Positions 34,917 to 45,989 of a stretch of DNA of 61,351 nucleotides are shown in pieces. Below the pieces are notes generated by a model that was given only the letters and a program-made list of their open reading frames with translations, did no database searches and had not been told where the DNA came from. The position numbers and the translations under genes are program-made. The stretch is from Nocardiopsis alborubida. GTDB lineage: Bacteria > Actinomycetota > Actinomycetes > Streptosporangiales > Streptosporangiaceae. Where the stretch lies: NCBI RefSeq assembly GCF_012396365.1, contig NZ_JAAXPG010000040.1:1-61351 (forward strand), given 5' to 3'. Every line of letters starts with the position of its first letter. Positions within the stretch are counted from its first letter, which is position 1.

Positions 34917-35351
34917 GGGCTCCGCGTCGGGCTCCTCCGCGACCGACCACCCTGACCAGTGGCGGACCTCCACCAGGATGATCGCCTCCTCGGGCGGCGT
35001 GTCCCGGTACTGGGGATAGCGCTCAACCAGCCTGCCGCGGGCCTCCGTCCAGGCCGGGCCGCCGTGCAGGACCAGCGCCTCACCGTCCGCGCGGACCCAC
35101 CACAGCCGGTCCCAGTCGTCGGAGTACTCGTCCGCGAGCAGCGACACCCGGGGGTTGCCCTCGATGTCGAGCAGCCGTCTGAGCCGGTACGTGGTCTTGG
35201 GCTTGTGGTCCACGGGGATCGCGATCGTGTCGCCGTAGGCCGCGAACACCACGGGCACCAGATGGGGCTGCCCGTGCTCGCCCACCGTGGCCAGCCTGGC
35301 GACGCGGCTCCGCGCGAACATCTCCCTGGACCGTTCGGGACTCCACCTCAT
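34899..35351 (-). CDS. PPOX-class F420-dependent oxidoreductase (TIGR03668-like)
   Basis: A 150-residue split-barrel flavin/F420 protein: SRVARLATVGEHGQPHLVPV, then KPKTTYRLRRLLDIEGNPRV, VSLLADEYSDDWDRLWWVR and LVERYPQYRDTPPE. Family members reduce or bind substrates with deazaflavin F420, common in actinomycetes. ATG 35351 is chosen from the conserved start; the frame upstream runs through the CG-alternating repeats and is not coding. The last residues lie in a tandem repeat. Confidence 0.88.
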   Translation of the reverse strand: MRWSPERSREMFARSRVARLATVGEHGQPHLVPVVFAAYGDTIAIPVDHKPKTTYRLRRLLDIEGNPRVSLLADEYSDDWDRLWWVRADGEALVLHGGPAWTEARGRLVERYPQYRDTPPEEAIILVEVRHWSGWSVAEEPDAEPSTSGH

Positions 35352-35420
35352 GACAGAGAAAATCCCACGCGGCCCCGGACGGCACAAGAGGCGCACACGC
35401 CCTTTTTCTCCCCTTGTCCC

Positions 35421-35504
35421 CGCGCGCACGCGCACGCGCGCGGACAGGACGCCCCCGTGCCCCCCACAGCGGTACAGGTCGGTCCGCACGCGCACGCGCG
35501 CGCG
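35421..35504. repeat. Two alternating CG/CA tracts, Z-DNA prone
   Basis: Purine-pyrimidine alternation runs over 35421-35442 and 35485-35504 (for example CGCACGCGCACGCGCGCGCG). Each is flanked by TGTCC/GGACA-type arms, so each can also form a hairpin. They lie in the divergent promoter region between the PPOX gene and the small gene at 35701. Confidence 0.65.
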
Positions 35505-35700
35505 GACAGGACCAGGCCACCCTGGAACGTCCACCGGCAGGTGTCGGATGCGGATCGGCCGAAACCCTTTCGCACAGGCGGTTTCCTCTCGTCCGCGGGC
35601 GGTGGAACCACCAACGCGGTCGGAACATCACATACCTGTGCCCGCGTCCGGGAGCGGACGACCGATGAGAGGGCACAGAGGCGCCGCCGGAGGAGCCACC

Positions 35701-35826
35701 ATGAAGTTCGAACCGGTCGAACCCCCTGGCTCGGAGGAACCGCCGCAGACCGCTCACGACGAGCAGGAGCCGTCCCCCGGCGGCCTCCGACGGCCGCCCC
35801 GACCCTTGCGAAAGGGATTCCGATGA
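35701..35826 (+). CDS. Small proline/acid-rich ORF coupled to the next gene
   Basis: Forty-one codons (MKFEPVEPPGSEEPPQ, ending RPLRKGFR) with a perfect GGAGGAG site five bases upstream. The stop overlaps the ATG at 35823 (ATGA). It has no recognisable fold and may be a leader peptide or small partner for the downstream immunity-like gene. Confidence 0.5.
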   Translation: MKFEPVEPPGSEEPPQTAHDEQEPSPGGLRRPPRPLRKGFR

Positions 35827-37049
35827 GCACCACCACCGCGGTCAGCCACCTCGCCGCCCGCATCCACGCGATCGACTGGGACGGCGACGTGGAGCACACT
35901 CGGTCGCGGGTCGCGCTGATGCGCGAGTACCTGCGCCGCTCGGCCGTGTGGACACGTGCCCTGGGTACCAGGGGATGGCCGTTCTACGACATCGCGGAAT
36001 TCGCGGCGCCGGGCGTGCGCGCCGCGGACGAGGTGGTCGAAGGTGTGCTGGAGAGCCCCGTGGTCATCGATCAGTACCCGACGGTGGGCAGGAGCTGTGT
36101 GTGGGCGCTGCACCTGGCAGCGGCCCGCGATGCCGGAGTGCCCCTGCCGGACCTGCCCGATCCCTTCGAACCGCTGATCCGCATGTACGAGCGCGGCGGC
36201 GGCTTCTCCCTGTCGACCACCGGCACGATCGACATCGACACGGCGGGCCTGTACCGGGGCAGGCTCCCCGACCACCTCGGGGACGAGCCCAGGGCTCCCG
36301 AGACCGAGGCCGGGCTCGACGCCCTCGACGGCGTCGGCGGCTGCCCCCCGGTGCCGTACGCCCGGCGCACGGCCCCGCCACCGAACCCCCTCCCTCCTTT
36401 CACTCCCGGATTTCGACCGAAAGGGATGCCAGGGGAGGCAGGAAAACCTCAACAGTCACGCGGAGCGGCACGGCAGGAACCGCCCCGAGGAAACGAATGG
36501 AACGGGAGCCCTACCTTCGGAAACCCCGGTGGACTGGACACTCAATGGGGTGGAGCAGGCGGCTCCGGACTACGACAACCGTCCCACGCGGAACCCGAGG
36601 AAGGAGTGGAAGGAAGTTCGATGGACCTTGCCCGGCAGCAGGAGCTGGTGCGCGACATGGCACTTGAACTGGTCGAGGCCGCTCCGGACGGCTGGACCTC
36701 GATGAACTACAGGTATGACTACATCGGGGGCAGCGCGGCGAGTGAGAACCTCGTGACCTTCGAGAACGGAGAGACGGAGAGGAAGCGCCATCCGCGCTCC
36801 GTCGACAAGAAGGCCAAGTCCCTCAAGAGTGAGATGTACCAGGAGGGCAAGGGGACCTGGCTCGGCATGTCGATCTCGGTGACCAGGCCGGGGAAGTTCA
36901 ACGCGCAATTCCACTACGACAAGGAACTGGGGGTCCACCCGATCCCCCCGTCACCGGGCAGCTACGCCTTCGAACTGGGGAAGTTCCCCCGGAACGGCGA
37001 CGCGCTCTCCGACTGGCTCAGGGAGCAGATCGACCGGGCGCAGGGCTGA
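35823..37049 (+). CDS. Unknown immunity-like domain reading in frame into a YezG-like domain
   Basis: One open frame of 408 codons. The first about 170 residues look coding (AARIHAIDWDGD, LESPVVIDQYPTVGRSC, YERGGGFSLSTTGTIDID). They resemble uncharacterised actinobacterial proteins that I suspect are immunity proteins. About 180-266 is low-complexity with atypical codon use (many A/T third positions), as if non-coding. The last 142 residues are YezG-like and have their own start (36621). So this is either a genuine fusion or a gene that lost its stop and reads into its neighbour. AAGGGA precedes the start. Confidence 0.55.
   Translation: MSTTTAVSHLAARIHAIDWDGDVEHTRSRVALMREYLRRSAVWTRALGTRGWPFYDIAEFAAPGVRAADEVVEGVLESPVVIDQYPTVGRSCVWALHLAAARDAGVPLPDLPDPFEPLIRMYERGGGFSLSTTGTIDIDTAGLYRGRLPDHLGDEPRAPETEAGLDALDGVGGCPPVPYARRTAPPPNPLPPFTPGFRPKGMPGEAGKPQQSRGAARQEPPRGNEWNGSPTFGNPGGLDTQWGGAGGSGLRQPSHAEPEEGVEGSSMDLARQQELVRDMALELVEAAPDGWTSMNYRYDYIGGSAASENLVTFENGETERKRHPRSVDKKAKSLKSEMYQEGKGTWLGMSISVTRPGKFNAQFHYDKELGVHPIPPSPGSYAFELGKFPRNGDALSDWLREQIDRAQG
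36621..37049 (+). CDS. YezG/DUF600-like immunity protein (independent start)
   Basis: A 142-residue protein: ARQQELVRDMALELVEAAPD, GWTSMNYRYDYIGG, then GTWLGMSISVTRPGKFNAQF and a C-terminal DWLREQIDR. The layout fits antitoxin YezG family proteins that neutralise YeeF/LXG-type toxins. AAGGAA sits seven bases before the ATG, which makes separate translation likely even though the frame is continuous with the upstream gene. No toxin gene is adjacent. Confidence 0.6.
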   Translation: MDLARQQELVRDMALELVEAAPDGWTSMNYRYDYIGGSAASENLVTFENGETERKRHPRSVDKKAKSLKSEMYQEGKGTWLGMSISVTRPGKFNAQFHYDKELGVHPIPPSPGSYAFELGKFPRNGDALSDWLREQIDRAQG

Positions 37050-37068
37050 GCGCCTGTCCAGAGGCCGG

Positions 37069-37398
37069 GTGAGCCCCGTCCGGCCCGGGTCATGCCTGGA
37101 ACCGTCCGCGTCACGCAGCCCCGGCAACGGACCGTCTTCGGCGCAGAGGCCGTCGGCGCAGGCGACGTGGAGATCATGGGAGGCCGAGCACGGCGTCGAC
37201 GTTGAGGGTCGGGGTGATGTCCCCGCACGGACCGCGCTGCGCCGTGAACCCCCGTTCGAGGTCGGGCCGGCGTGGGCCGCGGAGGGGTTGTGGGCACGGG
37301 TGTGTCGGCGCATCGTCGTGGTACCCGATACCGCGATCCGGCACAACTGGCTGGTCAGCGCCCCGGTCAAGCGGTCATCGATCGCTTGCGACCGCTGA
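37069..37398 (+). pseudogene. Transposase C-terminal remnant
   Basis: The end of this stretch encodes LWARVCRRIVVVP...RHNWLVSAPVKRSSIACDR. It resembles the typical end of actinomycete IS5-like transposases (HN....APVKRSLIAYDH). No catalytic region, inverted repeats or full frame remains in 37050-37428. A worn insertion-sequence scrap. Confidence 0.45.
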
Positions 37399-37428
37399 CC
37401 AGGGCACGCGACAACCCCCGTCAACGAT

Positions 37429-38664
37429 CTAGGCCCGCGGGCGGCGGAGGACGAAGTAGTACAGCGCAGCGGTCGCGCACACCGTGGCGACGGCCATCGG
37501 CACGAACGCCAGCTGGTAGGCCTCGGGCCCCTCCGGCAGCGTCTGGAGCAGCGCGCCCGCCGCCACCGTGCACACCACGGCGGTCGTGAACCCGCTCATG
37601 TTCACCAGCCCGGAGGCGACGCCGGTCCGGCTCGCGGGGATCCCGTCGCGCGCGAAGTCGAAGGAGACCGTCGGCGCCAGGGTCTGCCCGATCGCGCTCG
37701 CCGCCAGCACCGTCAGCCCCACGGCCACCGGAACTCCCCCGGGCCACGCCACCAGCAGCAGCCAGCCCAGGCTCAGCGCCGTGCTCAGGGTGAGCCCCAG
37801 CCATCGGCGCACGCCGGGGTTGCGACCGATCACGACGCCCGCGAGCGGCGCTATCCACAGCCCGCCCGCGGCCAGGGCGGTGAGGGTGAGGGCGGCGGTG
37901 TCCTCGGACAGCCCCAGGCCGCTCACGAGGAACGGGTAGCCCCACAGCACCATCATCATCGTGAACGGGGCCATGACGGCCGCGTGGTGGGCCATGCCGA
38001 TCTGCGGGCCGCGCGAGCGCAGCGCCTCCTTGAGCGCGGCCCACACCGAGATCGGGTCGGCGACCGTGGAACGGCCCGCCGCCCCGGCCGGGCGGTCGCG
38101 CACGACCACCAGCATCAGCAGGGCCATCAGCGCGGTCAGGGCCGTGGTGGACAGGAAGGCCGCCACCCAGCCGAACCCCTCCAGGGCCCACGCCAGCGGC
38201 GCGGCGCTGGCCACCTGCCCCGTTCCGCCGACCACGCCGGTGAGCCCGCTGACGAGGGCGTAGCGCGCACGCGGGAACCACAGGGCCGCCAGCCGGATGA
38301 CGTTGAGGAAGACCAGGGCGTCGCCGAGGCCGATGAGGAACCGCCCGGCCACCGCCACCTCGATGCCGGGGGCGAGCGCGAACAGGCACGACCCGATCGC
38401 CATCGCCGCCATGCCTATCACGAGCGTGTAGCGGGGCCCGAGCCGGTCGGCCAGCAGTCCGGCGGGCACCTGGAGGACCACGTACACCAGGAGTTGCAGC
38501 ATCGGCAGCAGGGAAAGCAGAGCCGGTCCGACGTCGAAGCGGGCCTGGGCCTCCAGGGCGGCCACCCCGAGACCGTTGCGCTGGAGCATCGCCAGGAAGT
38601 ACCCGCCCACGGCGACGCCCCACACGAGCCAGGCCCTGGCACCGCCCGCGGGTTCGGAGGCCAT
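37429..38664 (-). CDS. Major facilitator superfamily transporter
   Basis: A 411-residue protein with 12 hydrophobic segments. The MFS signature between helices 2 and 3 reads GLLADRLGPRYTLVIG, and ARYALVSGLTGVVGG marks helix 5. ATG 38664 has GGGAGGG close by; a GTG at 38715 with GGAGAGAAG is an alternative giving 17 more residues. Substrate cannot be told; the sequence is nearest the nitrate/sugar-phosphate-like uptake or drug-efflux subgroups by feel only. No regulator is adjacent. Confidence 0.85.
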   Translation of the reverse strand: MASEPAGGARAWLVWGVAVGGYFLAMLQRNGLGVAALEAQARFDVGPALLSLLPMLQLLVYVVLQVPAGLLADRLGPRYTLVIGMAAMAIGSCLFALAPGIEVAVAGRFLIGLGDALVFLNVIRLAALWFPRARYALVSGLTGVVGGTGQVASAAPLAWALEGFGWVAAFLSTTALTALMALLMLVVVRDRPAGAAGRSTVADPISVWAALKEALRSRGPQIGMAHHAAVMAPFTMMMVLWGYPFLVSGLGLSEDTAALTLTALAAGGLWIAPLAGVVIGRNPGVRRWLGLTLSTALSLGWLLLVAWPGGVPVAVGLTVLAASAIGQTLAPTVSFDFARDGIPASRTGVASGLVNMSGFTTAVVCTVAAGALLQTLPEGPEAYQLAFVPMAVATVCATAALYYFVLRRPRA

Positions 38665-39284
38665 GACGCCCTCCCGTGCAGTAGTCCGGTCACCGGATGT
38701 CTCGGTCTGTGTCACTGGGCGACTTCTCTCCGTTTCGTACGACCGTTCCAGTGTCCTCCACATACGGGACCAGCCCATACACCGGGGTGAAAGCGCGGGC
38801 AAAACCGACAGGAACACCGGCGTGCCGGAAGGACGCGCAGACGGCAAAGCCGGGGTTTGACCGGGCCAAGGGCCCGTAACCTGCACGAAGTCGCCGAGAG
38901 TCACGACAAACACGCCAAGAGTTGCCACAACAGGTGACACTGGCGACATCTCCCCCGCAATCAGACGGGCTTTTCGCGACGCCCGAAAACCGGCCACACG
39001 TTCGGAATACATGCCCTGAGCTGCTGGTTCTTAGTTTTGCGAAGTCGAGACACATTCGTTAAATGTGATATTGGTCACTTGCAGAAGCCTCGACTACCGG
39101 GGGTCAGTTGCTGCTAGCATCCGGAGCGCAAAGAATAACTACGAGGTAACGACATCGTTCACGCCTCACCAACTTTGTGGAGGGGACCCGCCAAGGCCAC
39201 CTGAGGCGGAGCACCTCGAACCGCGGCGACGTGGCCGCACAAGCGAACACGGCACCGCGGCAACCTAGACCACTGGAGACGACC
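38665..39284. other. Intergenic region without recognised gene
   Basis: About 620 bases between the divergent MFS and 39285 genes. It includes an AT-rich stretch near 39020-39140, probably promoter DNA. A GTG at 39177 is an alternative upstream start for the next gene, but the intervening codons look non-coding. Confidence 0.4.
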
Positions 39285-39662
39285 TTGAGTCACTGGCGCC
39301 TGAACAACCCCCGGGCCTCCCGGGCGAAATCGGCCCTCGCCAGGCGAATCAAGCACAAGCCCCGCCACGCCTTCTGCGCCCAGCGCGCGATCACGGCGCT
39401 CCTGGGCGAGCTCGCCTCCGCGACCTCCCGCCAGTTCTACTGGTCCGGCAGCTCCGAGCTGGCCGTCGTCTCGGTCCAGCGCGACGTCAACGTCTGGTGT
39501 CGCGACGGTCGCTTCTTCTGGAACGACCTGTTCCACGGCGGCCCCGTCTCGCATCCCGCGAGCGACCCCGTCGGCGCCGCCGAACTCCTCAACCCCTTCG
39601 CACAGGGGCCCGAGCCGGTCTACGGCCACGGCAGCGTCATCAGCCACACGGTCGCCGCCTGA
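39285..39662 (+). CDS. Protein of unknown function
   Basis: A 125-residue protein with a TTG start preceded by GGAGACG. The N-terminus is basic (RASRAKSALARRIKHKPRH). The rest reads as a small globular domain (ITALLGELASATSRQFYW, VVSVQRDVNVWCRDGRFFWN). I recognise no family. It stands alone between two long spacers. Confidence 0.6.
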   Translation: MSHWRLNNPRASRAKSALARRIKHKPRHAFCAQRAITALLGELASATSRQFYWSGSSELAVVSVQRDVNVWCRDGRFFWNDLFHGGPVSHPASDPVGAAELLNPFAQGPEPVYGHGSVISHTVAA

Positions 39663-40276
39663 GGCTCCGCGTCCAGCTCTGAGACCCCGCGGCCGACTGA
39701 GCCGTCGAGGGACCGGGTCCCGCCCGGCGACCCTCTCCCCGCACGCGAACCCGCCAGTGCGCTCCCCTGCCCGGTGCACGGCCCTCGTACGAGCGCCGGA
39801 CGCGCCCTGGAGGCCTGTCAGCGGTTCCGGACCCCGCGCACGGACCGTCGCCCGCGCGGCGCCGCCGTCCCGCGAGAACGGCCCCCTCTCCCCGCACACG
39901 CACCTCGGCCACCTGTCCGGCGCGCGTGCGGACGTTTCCTTCCTTCTCCGCCCTACCCGTGCGGAAGGACTCGACACGCCCCGATCCGGCACAAGCCCGG
40001 GATCCCCTGGCACGCGGGCCGTCCCGCGTCCCGGTTCCGCGGGCCCCGGCGGACCTTTCGCCCGCCACGTGCCCCTCCGGCCCCCTCCAGCCGAGAGATC
40101 TTCGGACCTAAGGCACCAAAAACTGACAGACAGGCACATAACCTGTCCTAACCCTCCAGAACCATTCCCCACCAGCGGTCTTCCCGCGTTACGGTGGCTG
40201 CTGACAACCACACACGCACCGGCCCGGAGCCAGCGGGCCGTCCTCGCTCACCCCTGTAACACCCCCCAGAGGACCC
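39663..40276. other. GC-rich intergenic region without recognised gene
   Basis: About 610 bases of strongly pyrimidine-rich, proline-codon-like sequence on the plus strand with no ribosome sites or consistent coding bias. The last 180 bases are less GC-rich and probably hold the promoter for 40277. A short inverted repeat GACAGG...CCTGTC lies near 40130-40147. Confidence 0.4.
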
Positions 40277-41416
40277 ATGCGCCCCCTCCACCCCGAAGAA
40301 CCCTCACGCCTCGGGGAACGACGCCGCCGCTCCCTGCTGCGCGCGTTCGCGCTGACCGGTGTGGTGGTGCTCCTGGTGAGTGTGGGCCTGTACGCCTTCA
40401 CCGCTCCCTCCTGGGACCCCGAGGCGGCCGACGGCACCGACGGCTGCACCGCGACAGGGGCGGCCGTCTCCGACCGCCTCGCGCCGACCGGGGACCCGAT
40501 GGCCGCCTTCTCCAGGGACGTTCCGCTCGCGCTGTCCTTCTCCCCCGACGGCTCCGTCCTGGCCGTCTCCCAGATCGACACGGTGACCCTGTGGGACTGG
40601 CGGGAGTCGCGCGCCATCGCCCGCATCGACCACGACTCCTCGGCCGTGCCGCCGACCCCGGTGGCGTTCAGCCCCGACGGGTGCCTGCTGGCCTACGGAA
40701 CCCTCGACGGCGCCTCCGTCGTCGACCTGGAGACCGGCAGGAGGCGGGTCGTCGGTGAGGAGAGGGCCGTGCGGTCGATCGCCTTCAGTCCCGACGGCTC
40801 CTCACTCGCGCTGGGCGTGCGCAGCGACCCCGACGGACGGCTCCTGCACCTGCACGACACCCGCACCTGGGAGCTGGAGGCACGGCTGTCCGGTTCGGGC
40901 GTGCTGGGCTCGATCAGGTACTCGCTCGACGGCGGCGTGGTGGCGGGCGGCGAGGACGGCGGCGGGATCGCCGTGTGGGACACCGAGAGCCTCTCGCCGC
41001 GAGGCCTGATCCGCGAGCGCGCCGGTGTCGGCGCGGCCTCGTTCGACCTCCTTCCGGACGGTTCGGCCGTGCTGCTCATCCGCTCCGGCTCCGTGTTCCT
41101 CGTCGCGCCCGGGACCGGGGCGATCATCCGCGAGTTCGTTCCCGAATCGGACGAGGGCGTCCTGGTGGACGTCGCGTACAGCGCCGCGAGCGGCCGCGTG
41201 TTCGCCGCCCGGCTGGACCCCGCCACCGGCCGCGGCGACATGGTGGCGTGGCAGCGCTCCTCGGCGACCGAGGTCGCGCTGGGCCCGGACCTGCCCCGTG
41301 TGTTCCCCATGGCGCTGTCCCCGGACGGTTCCCGGGTGGCGGGCCTGCGCACGGGGACCGGTGACATCGCCGTCTACGACACCGAACTGAGCCTGCTCAA
41401 CGTGCTCACGCCCTGA
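40277..41416 (+). CDS. Membrane-anchored beta-propeller, kinase-less paralogue
   Basis: A 379-residue protein. The N-terminus MRPLHPEEPSRLG matches the first residues of the kinases at 43732 and 45990 (MRPLHPHDPPSVG). The kinase domain that should follow is missing, and the chain passes straight to a membrane helix (about 23-43). A WD40-like propeller follows with repeated SPDG...A....T...WDW blocks (LSFSPDGSVLAVSQ, VAFSPDGCLLAYG, IAFSPDGSSLALG). It is likely a deletion derivative that keeps only the extracellular sensor. CAGAGGA precedes the ATG. Confidence 0.8.
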   Translation: MRPLHPEEPSRLGERRRRSLLRAFALTGVVVLLVSVGLYAFTAPSWDPEAADGTDGCTATGAAVSDRLAPTGDPMAAFSRDVPLALSFSPDGSVLAVSQIDTVTLWDWRESRAIARIDHDSSAVPPTPVAFSPDGCLLAYGTLDGASVVDLETGRRRVVGEERAVRSIAFSPDGSSLALGVRSDPDGRLLHLHDTRTWELEARLSGSGVLGSIRYSLDGGVVAGGEDGGGIAVWDTESLSPRGLIRERAGVGAASFDLLPDGSAVLLIRSGSVFLVAPGTGAIIREFVPESDEGVLVDVAYSAASGRVFAARLDPATGRGDMVAWQRSSATEVALGPDLPRVFPMALSPDGSRVAGLRTGTGDIAVYDTELSLLNVLTP

Positions 41417-41558
41417 GCCGGGCCACGGGCGCACGGTGAACCCGTCCTCCGGACGCCCCGGGGCCGAACCGCTATCTTGGAGGGCGCTCCCCCGCCCCCG
41501 GCCCAGCTGGAACAGGCACCCGCCCCGTGCCTCGACGCAGTGAGGAACACGTACCGCC

Positions 41559-43718
<2,160 letters not shown>

Positions 43719-43731
43719 CCGGAGGAGCCCC

Positions 43732-45864
43732 ATGCGAGACCTCTCCCCCCGGGATCCGCGCCGGGTCGGCCCGTACCGGACCGCCGCCCTGCTGGGCGTC
43801 GGCGGCATGGGCCGCGTCTACCTCGGCCTGGACGGGGAGGGCGCCTGCGCCGCGGTCAAGGAGGTGCGCGCCGAGTACGCCTACGACCCCGACTTCCGGG
43901 AGCGCTTCGCCCGCGAGCTCGAACTCCTGCGCCGGGTACACGGCCCCCACACCCCGCGGGTCCTGGACGCCGACCCCGTCGGGCGGACGCCCTGGATGGC
44001 CACGGAGTACGTGGCGGGGCCCTCCCTGCACGACCTCGTGCACGCCACCGGTCCGCTGCCCGAGCACACGGTGCGGTTCGCCGCCCGGGGCGTCGCCCAG
44101 GCCCTGGAGCGCGTGCACGCGAGCGGGCTGGTGCACCGCGACCTCAAGCCCGGCAACGTGATGGTCTCCGCGGCCGGTCCGCAGGTGATCGACTTCGGGG
44201 TCGCCCGTGTGCTGGGCGAGGCGGGGGAGGACGGCCGGATCATCGGCACGCCCGGCTACATGGCGCCCGAGAACATCCGGAGGCAGCCCGGCGGTCCGCC
44301 CTCCGACGTCTTCGCGCTCGGCGGGCTGGTCGTGTACGCGCTGACCGGGACCGGACCCTTCGGCGAGGGACACCCCTCGGCCGTCATGTACCGCATCACC
44401 AACCAGGAGCCGGTGCTCACGGGGGTGCCCGGGCCGCTGCGCGCCATCGTCTCGGCGTGCCTGGACAAGGACCCGGACCGGCGGCCCTCCGCCGCCCGGG
44501 TGCTGGGCGCCCTGGGCGGGCCGGTCGAACCCGCGCCCTCCGCCGACACCTGGCTGCCGCCGTCCGCGGTCGAGGTGTTGGAGGGGATCGGCCGGGAGTA
44601 CCGGTCCGCCGTCGGGGAGGCCCTGCGGGCGGCGGAGGCGGAGACCGCGGGGAACGGGAGGTCCGCGGGAGGCGGAGGGGCCGCGGGGAGCGGGAAGTCC
44701 GCAGGGGACGGAGGGTTCGCGGGGGACGGCCGCCGGCGTCCCGGACGTCGGCTGCTGGCGGCCGGGGCCGCGGGGTCCGCGCTGGTGCTCACCGCCGGTG
44801 TGGGCACGTGGGCGGCGGCCAACCTGGGCGCGGAGGAGCCGCCCGCGCCGGAGCGGCCGGGCGGGCGGGAGCGGTGCGAGATCACCGAGCACATCGCGCC
44901 GGAGTACGCGCGGGCCGCCCAGGACCCCCCGAGCCTGCCGTCGACCTCGATGGTCAGCACCGCGTTCTCCGCCGACGGGCGGGTCGTGGCGGCGGGCGGC
45001 ACCGAGGGGCTGGCCCTGTGGGACTGGCGCGAGGGGACCGAGATCGCCCGGATCGAGGCGGAGATCGACCCGATGGGCGGCACGCCCGTCCTCAGCCCAG
45101 ACGGGTGCCGGATCGGGTACGCCGCCCGGGACGGCGCGCACGTGTACACCCTGGAGACGGGCGAGCACACGGTCTTCCAACAGGGCACGGACATCGGCGC
45201 GATGGCCTTCTCCCGGGACGGGGGTTCGCTGCTGCTGACCGACGGCGGGGCAGGCGCCGACTCCGACCTGCTCCGGGTGGACCTGGGAACCGGCGAGGTC
45301 ACCGACACCTACGAGGGGGGCGGCGACGCCCTCAGCCTCACGGTCTCGCCGGGCGGGGCGTACGTGGCCGCCGTCGGCTACGCGGGCGGGGTGAAGGTGT
45401 GGAAGGCGGACGGCGGGGAGCGGGTCATGGCCGCCGAGGGGGCCGAGGCGGGCTTCGGCGACAACCTGGAGCTGCCCAACGACGAGGGAGACGTCGTGTA
45501 CATGACCGGGACCGGCGTCGTCCACGAGAACTTCCTCGACGACGGGGAGCCGCGCGTCCTCGAACCCGCCGAGGTACCGGAGAACGGGTTGAGCGAGATC
45601 GCCCTGAACCCCGCGGCCGACCGCCTGTACGCCAGCTACACCTCCGGGGAGGTGATCATCACGGAGGAGAGCGAGGAGCACTACGGGACGAAGGTGTGGG
45701 AGTTCTCCACCGGACGGGAGCTGACCGCGCGGGAGGACGCGGAGTACGTCGGCTGGATCACCGTGCACCCGGAGGGCGAGGTGGTCACGGGGCTGCCCCT
45801 GGACCACGCGCCGCTGTGGATCATGGAGCCGGAGGACCTGAGCCTGCGCGACAGCATCGGGTGA
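43732..45864 (+). CDS. Ser/Thr protein kinase with beta-propeller, second copy
   Basis: A 710-residue paralogue starting 14 bases after the first, behind GGAGGAG. Kinase residues are intact: GVGGMGRVYLG, Lys43, HRDLKPGN (135-142), Asp154-Phe-Gly, GTPGYMAPEN. A Gly-Asn-rich repeat linker (about 305-335: GNGRSAGGGGAAGSGKSAGD) precedes the membrane helix (about 343-363), then the propeller with TAFSADGRVVAAGG. Operonic with its neighbours, so the three may phosphorylate one another or share targets. Confidence 0.92.
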   Translation: MRDLSPRDPRRVGPYRTAALLGVGGMGRVYLGLDGEGACAAVKEVRAEYAYDPDFRERFARELELLRRVHGPHTPRVLDADPVGRTPWMATEYVAGPSLHDLVHATGPLPEHTVRFAARGVAQALERVHASGLVHRDLKPGNVMVSAAGPQVIDFGVARVLGEAGEDGRIIGTPGYMAPENIRRQPGGPPSDVFALGGLVVYALTGTGPFGEGHPSAVMYRITNQEPVLTGVPGPLRAIVSACLDKDPDRRPSAARVLGALGGPVEPAPSADTWLPPSAVEVLEGIGREYRSAVGEALRAAEAETAGNGRSAGGGGAAGSGKSAGDGGFAGDGRRRPGRRLLAAGAAGSALVLTAGVGTWAAANLGAEEPPAPERPGGRERCEITEHIAPEYARAAQDPPSLPSTSMVSTAFSADGRVVAAGGTEGLALWDWREGTEIARIEAEIDPMGGTPVLSPDGCRIGYAARDGAHVYTLETGEHTVFQQGTDIGAMAFSRDGGSLLLTDGGAGADSDLLRVDLGTGEVTDTYEGGGDALSLTVSPGGAYVAAVGYAGGVKVWKADGGERVMAAEGAEAGFGDNLELPNDEGDVVYMTGTGVVHENFLDDGEPRVLEPAEVPENGLSEIALNPAADRLYASYTSGEVIITEESEEHYGTKVWEFSTGRELTAREDAEYVGWITVHPEGEVVTGLPLDHAPLWIMEPEDLSLRDSIG

Positions 45865-45989
45865 TTCCCATGGGAGCGGTGGTGGCCCCGCGCTCCCCCT
45901 ATGTCCCGCTTGTCCCGATCCCACCAGCGGTCCCGCCGTCCTCAGCCTCCCCGACCCCGTCGCCCGCCATCCCGGACCCGTGAGACGCC

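Noticed and set aside
39663..40276. Several overlapping plus-strand frames rich in Arg and Pro.
   Set aside because: They are random frames in pyrimidine-rich DNA with no start sites or recognisable domains.
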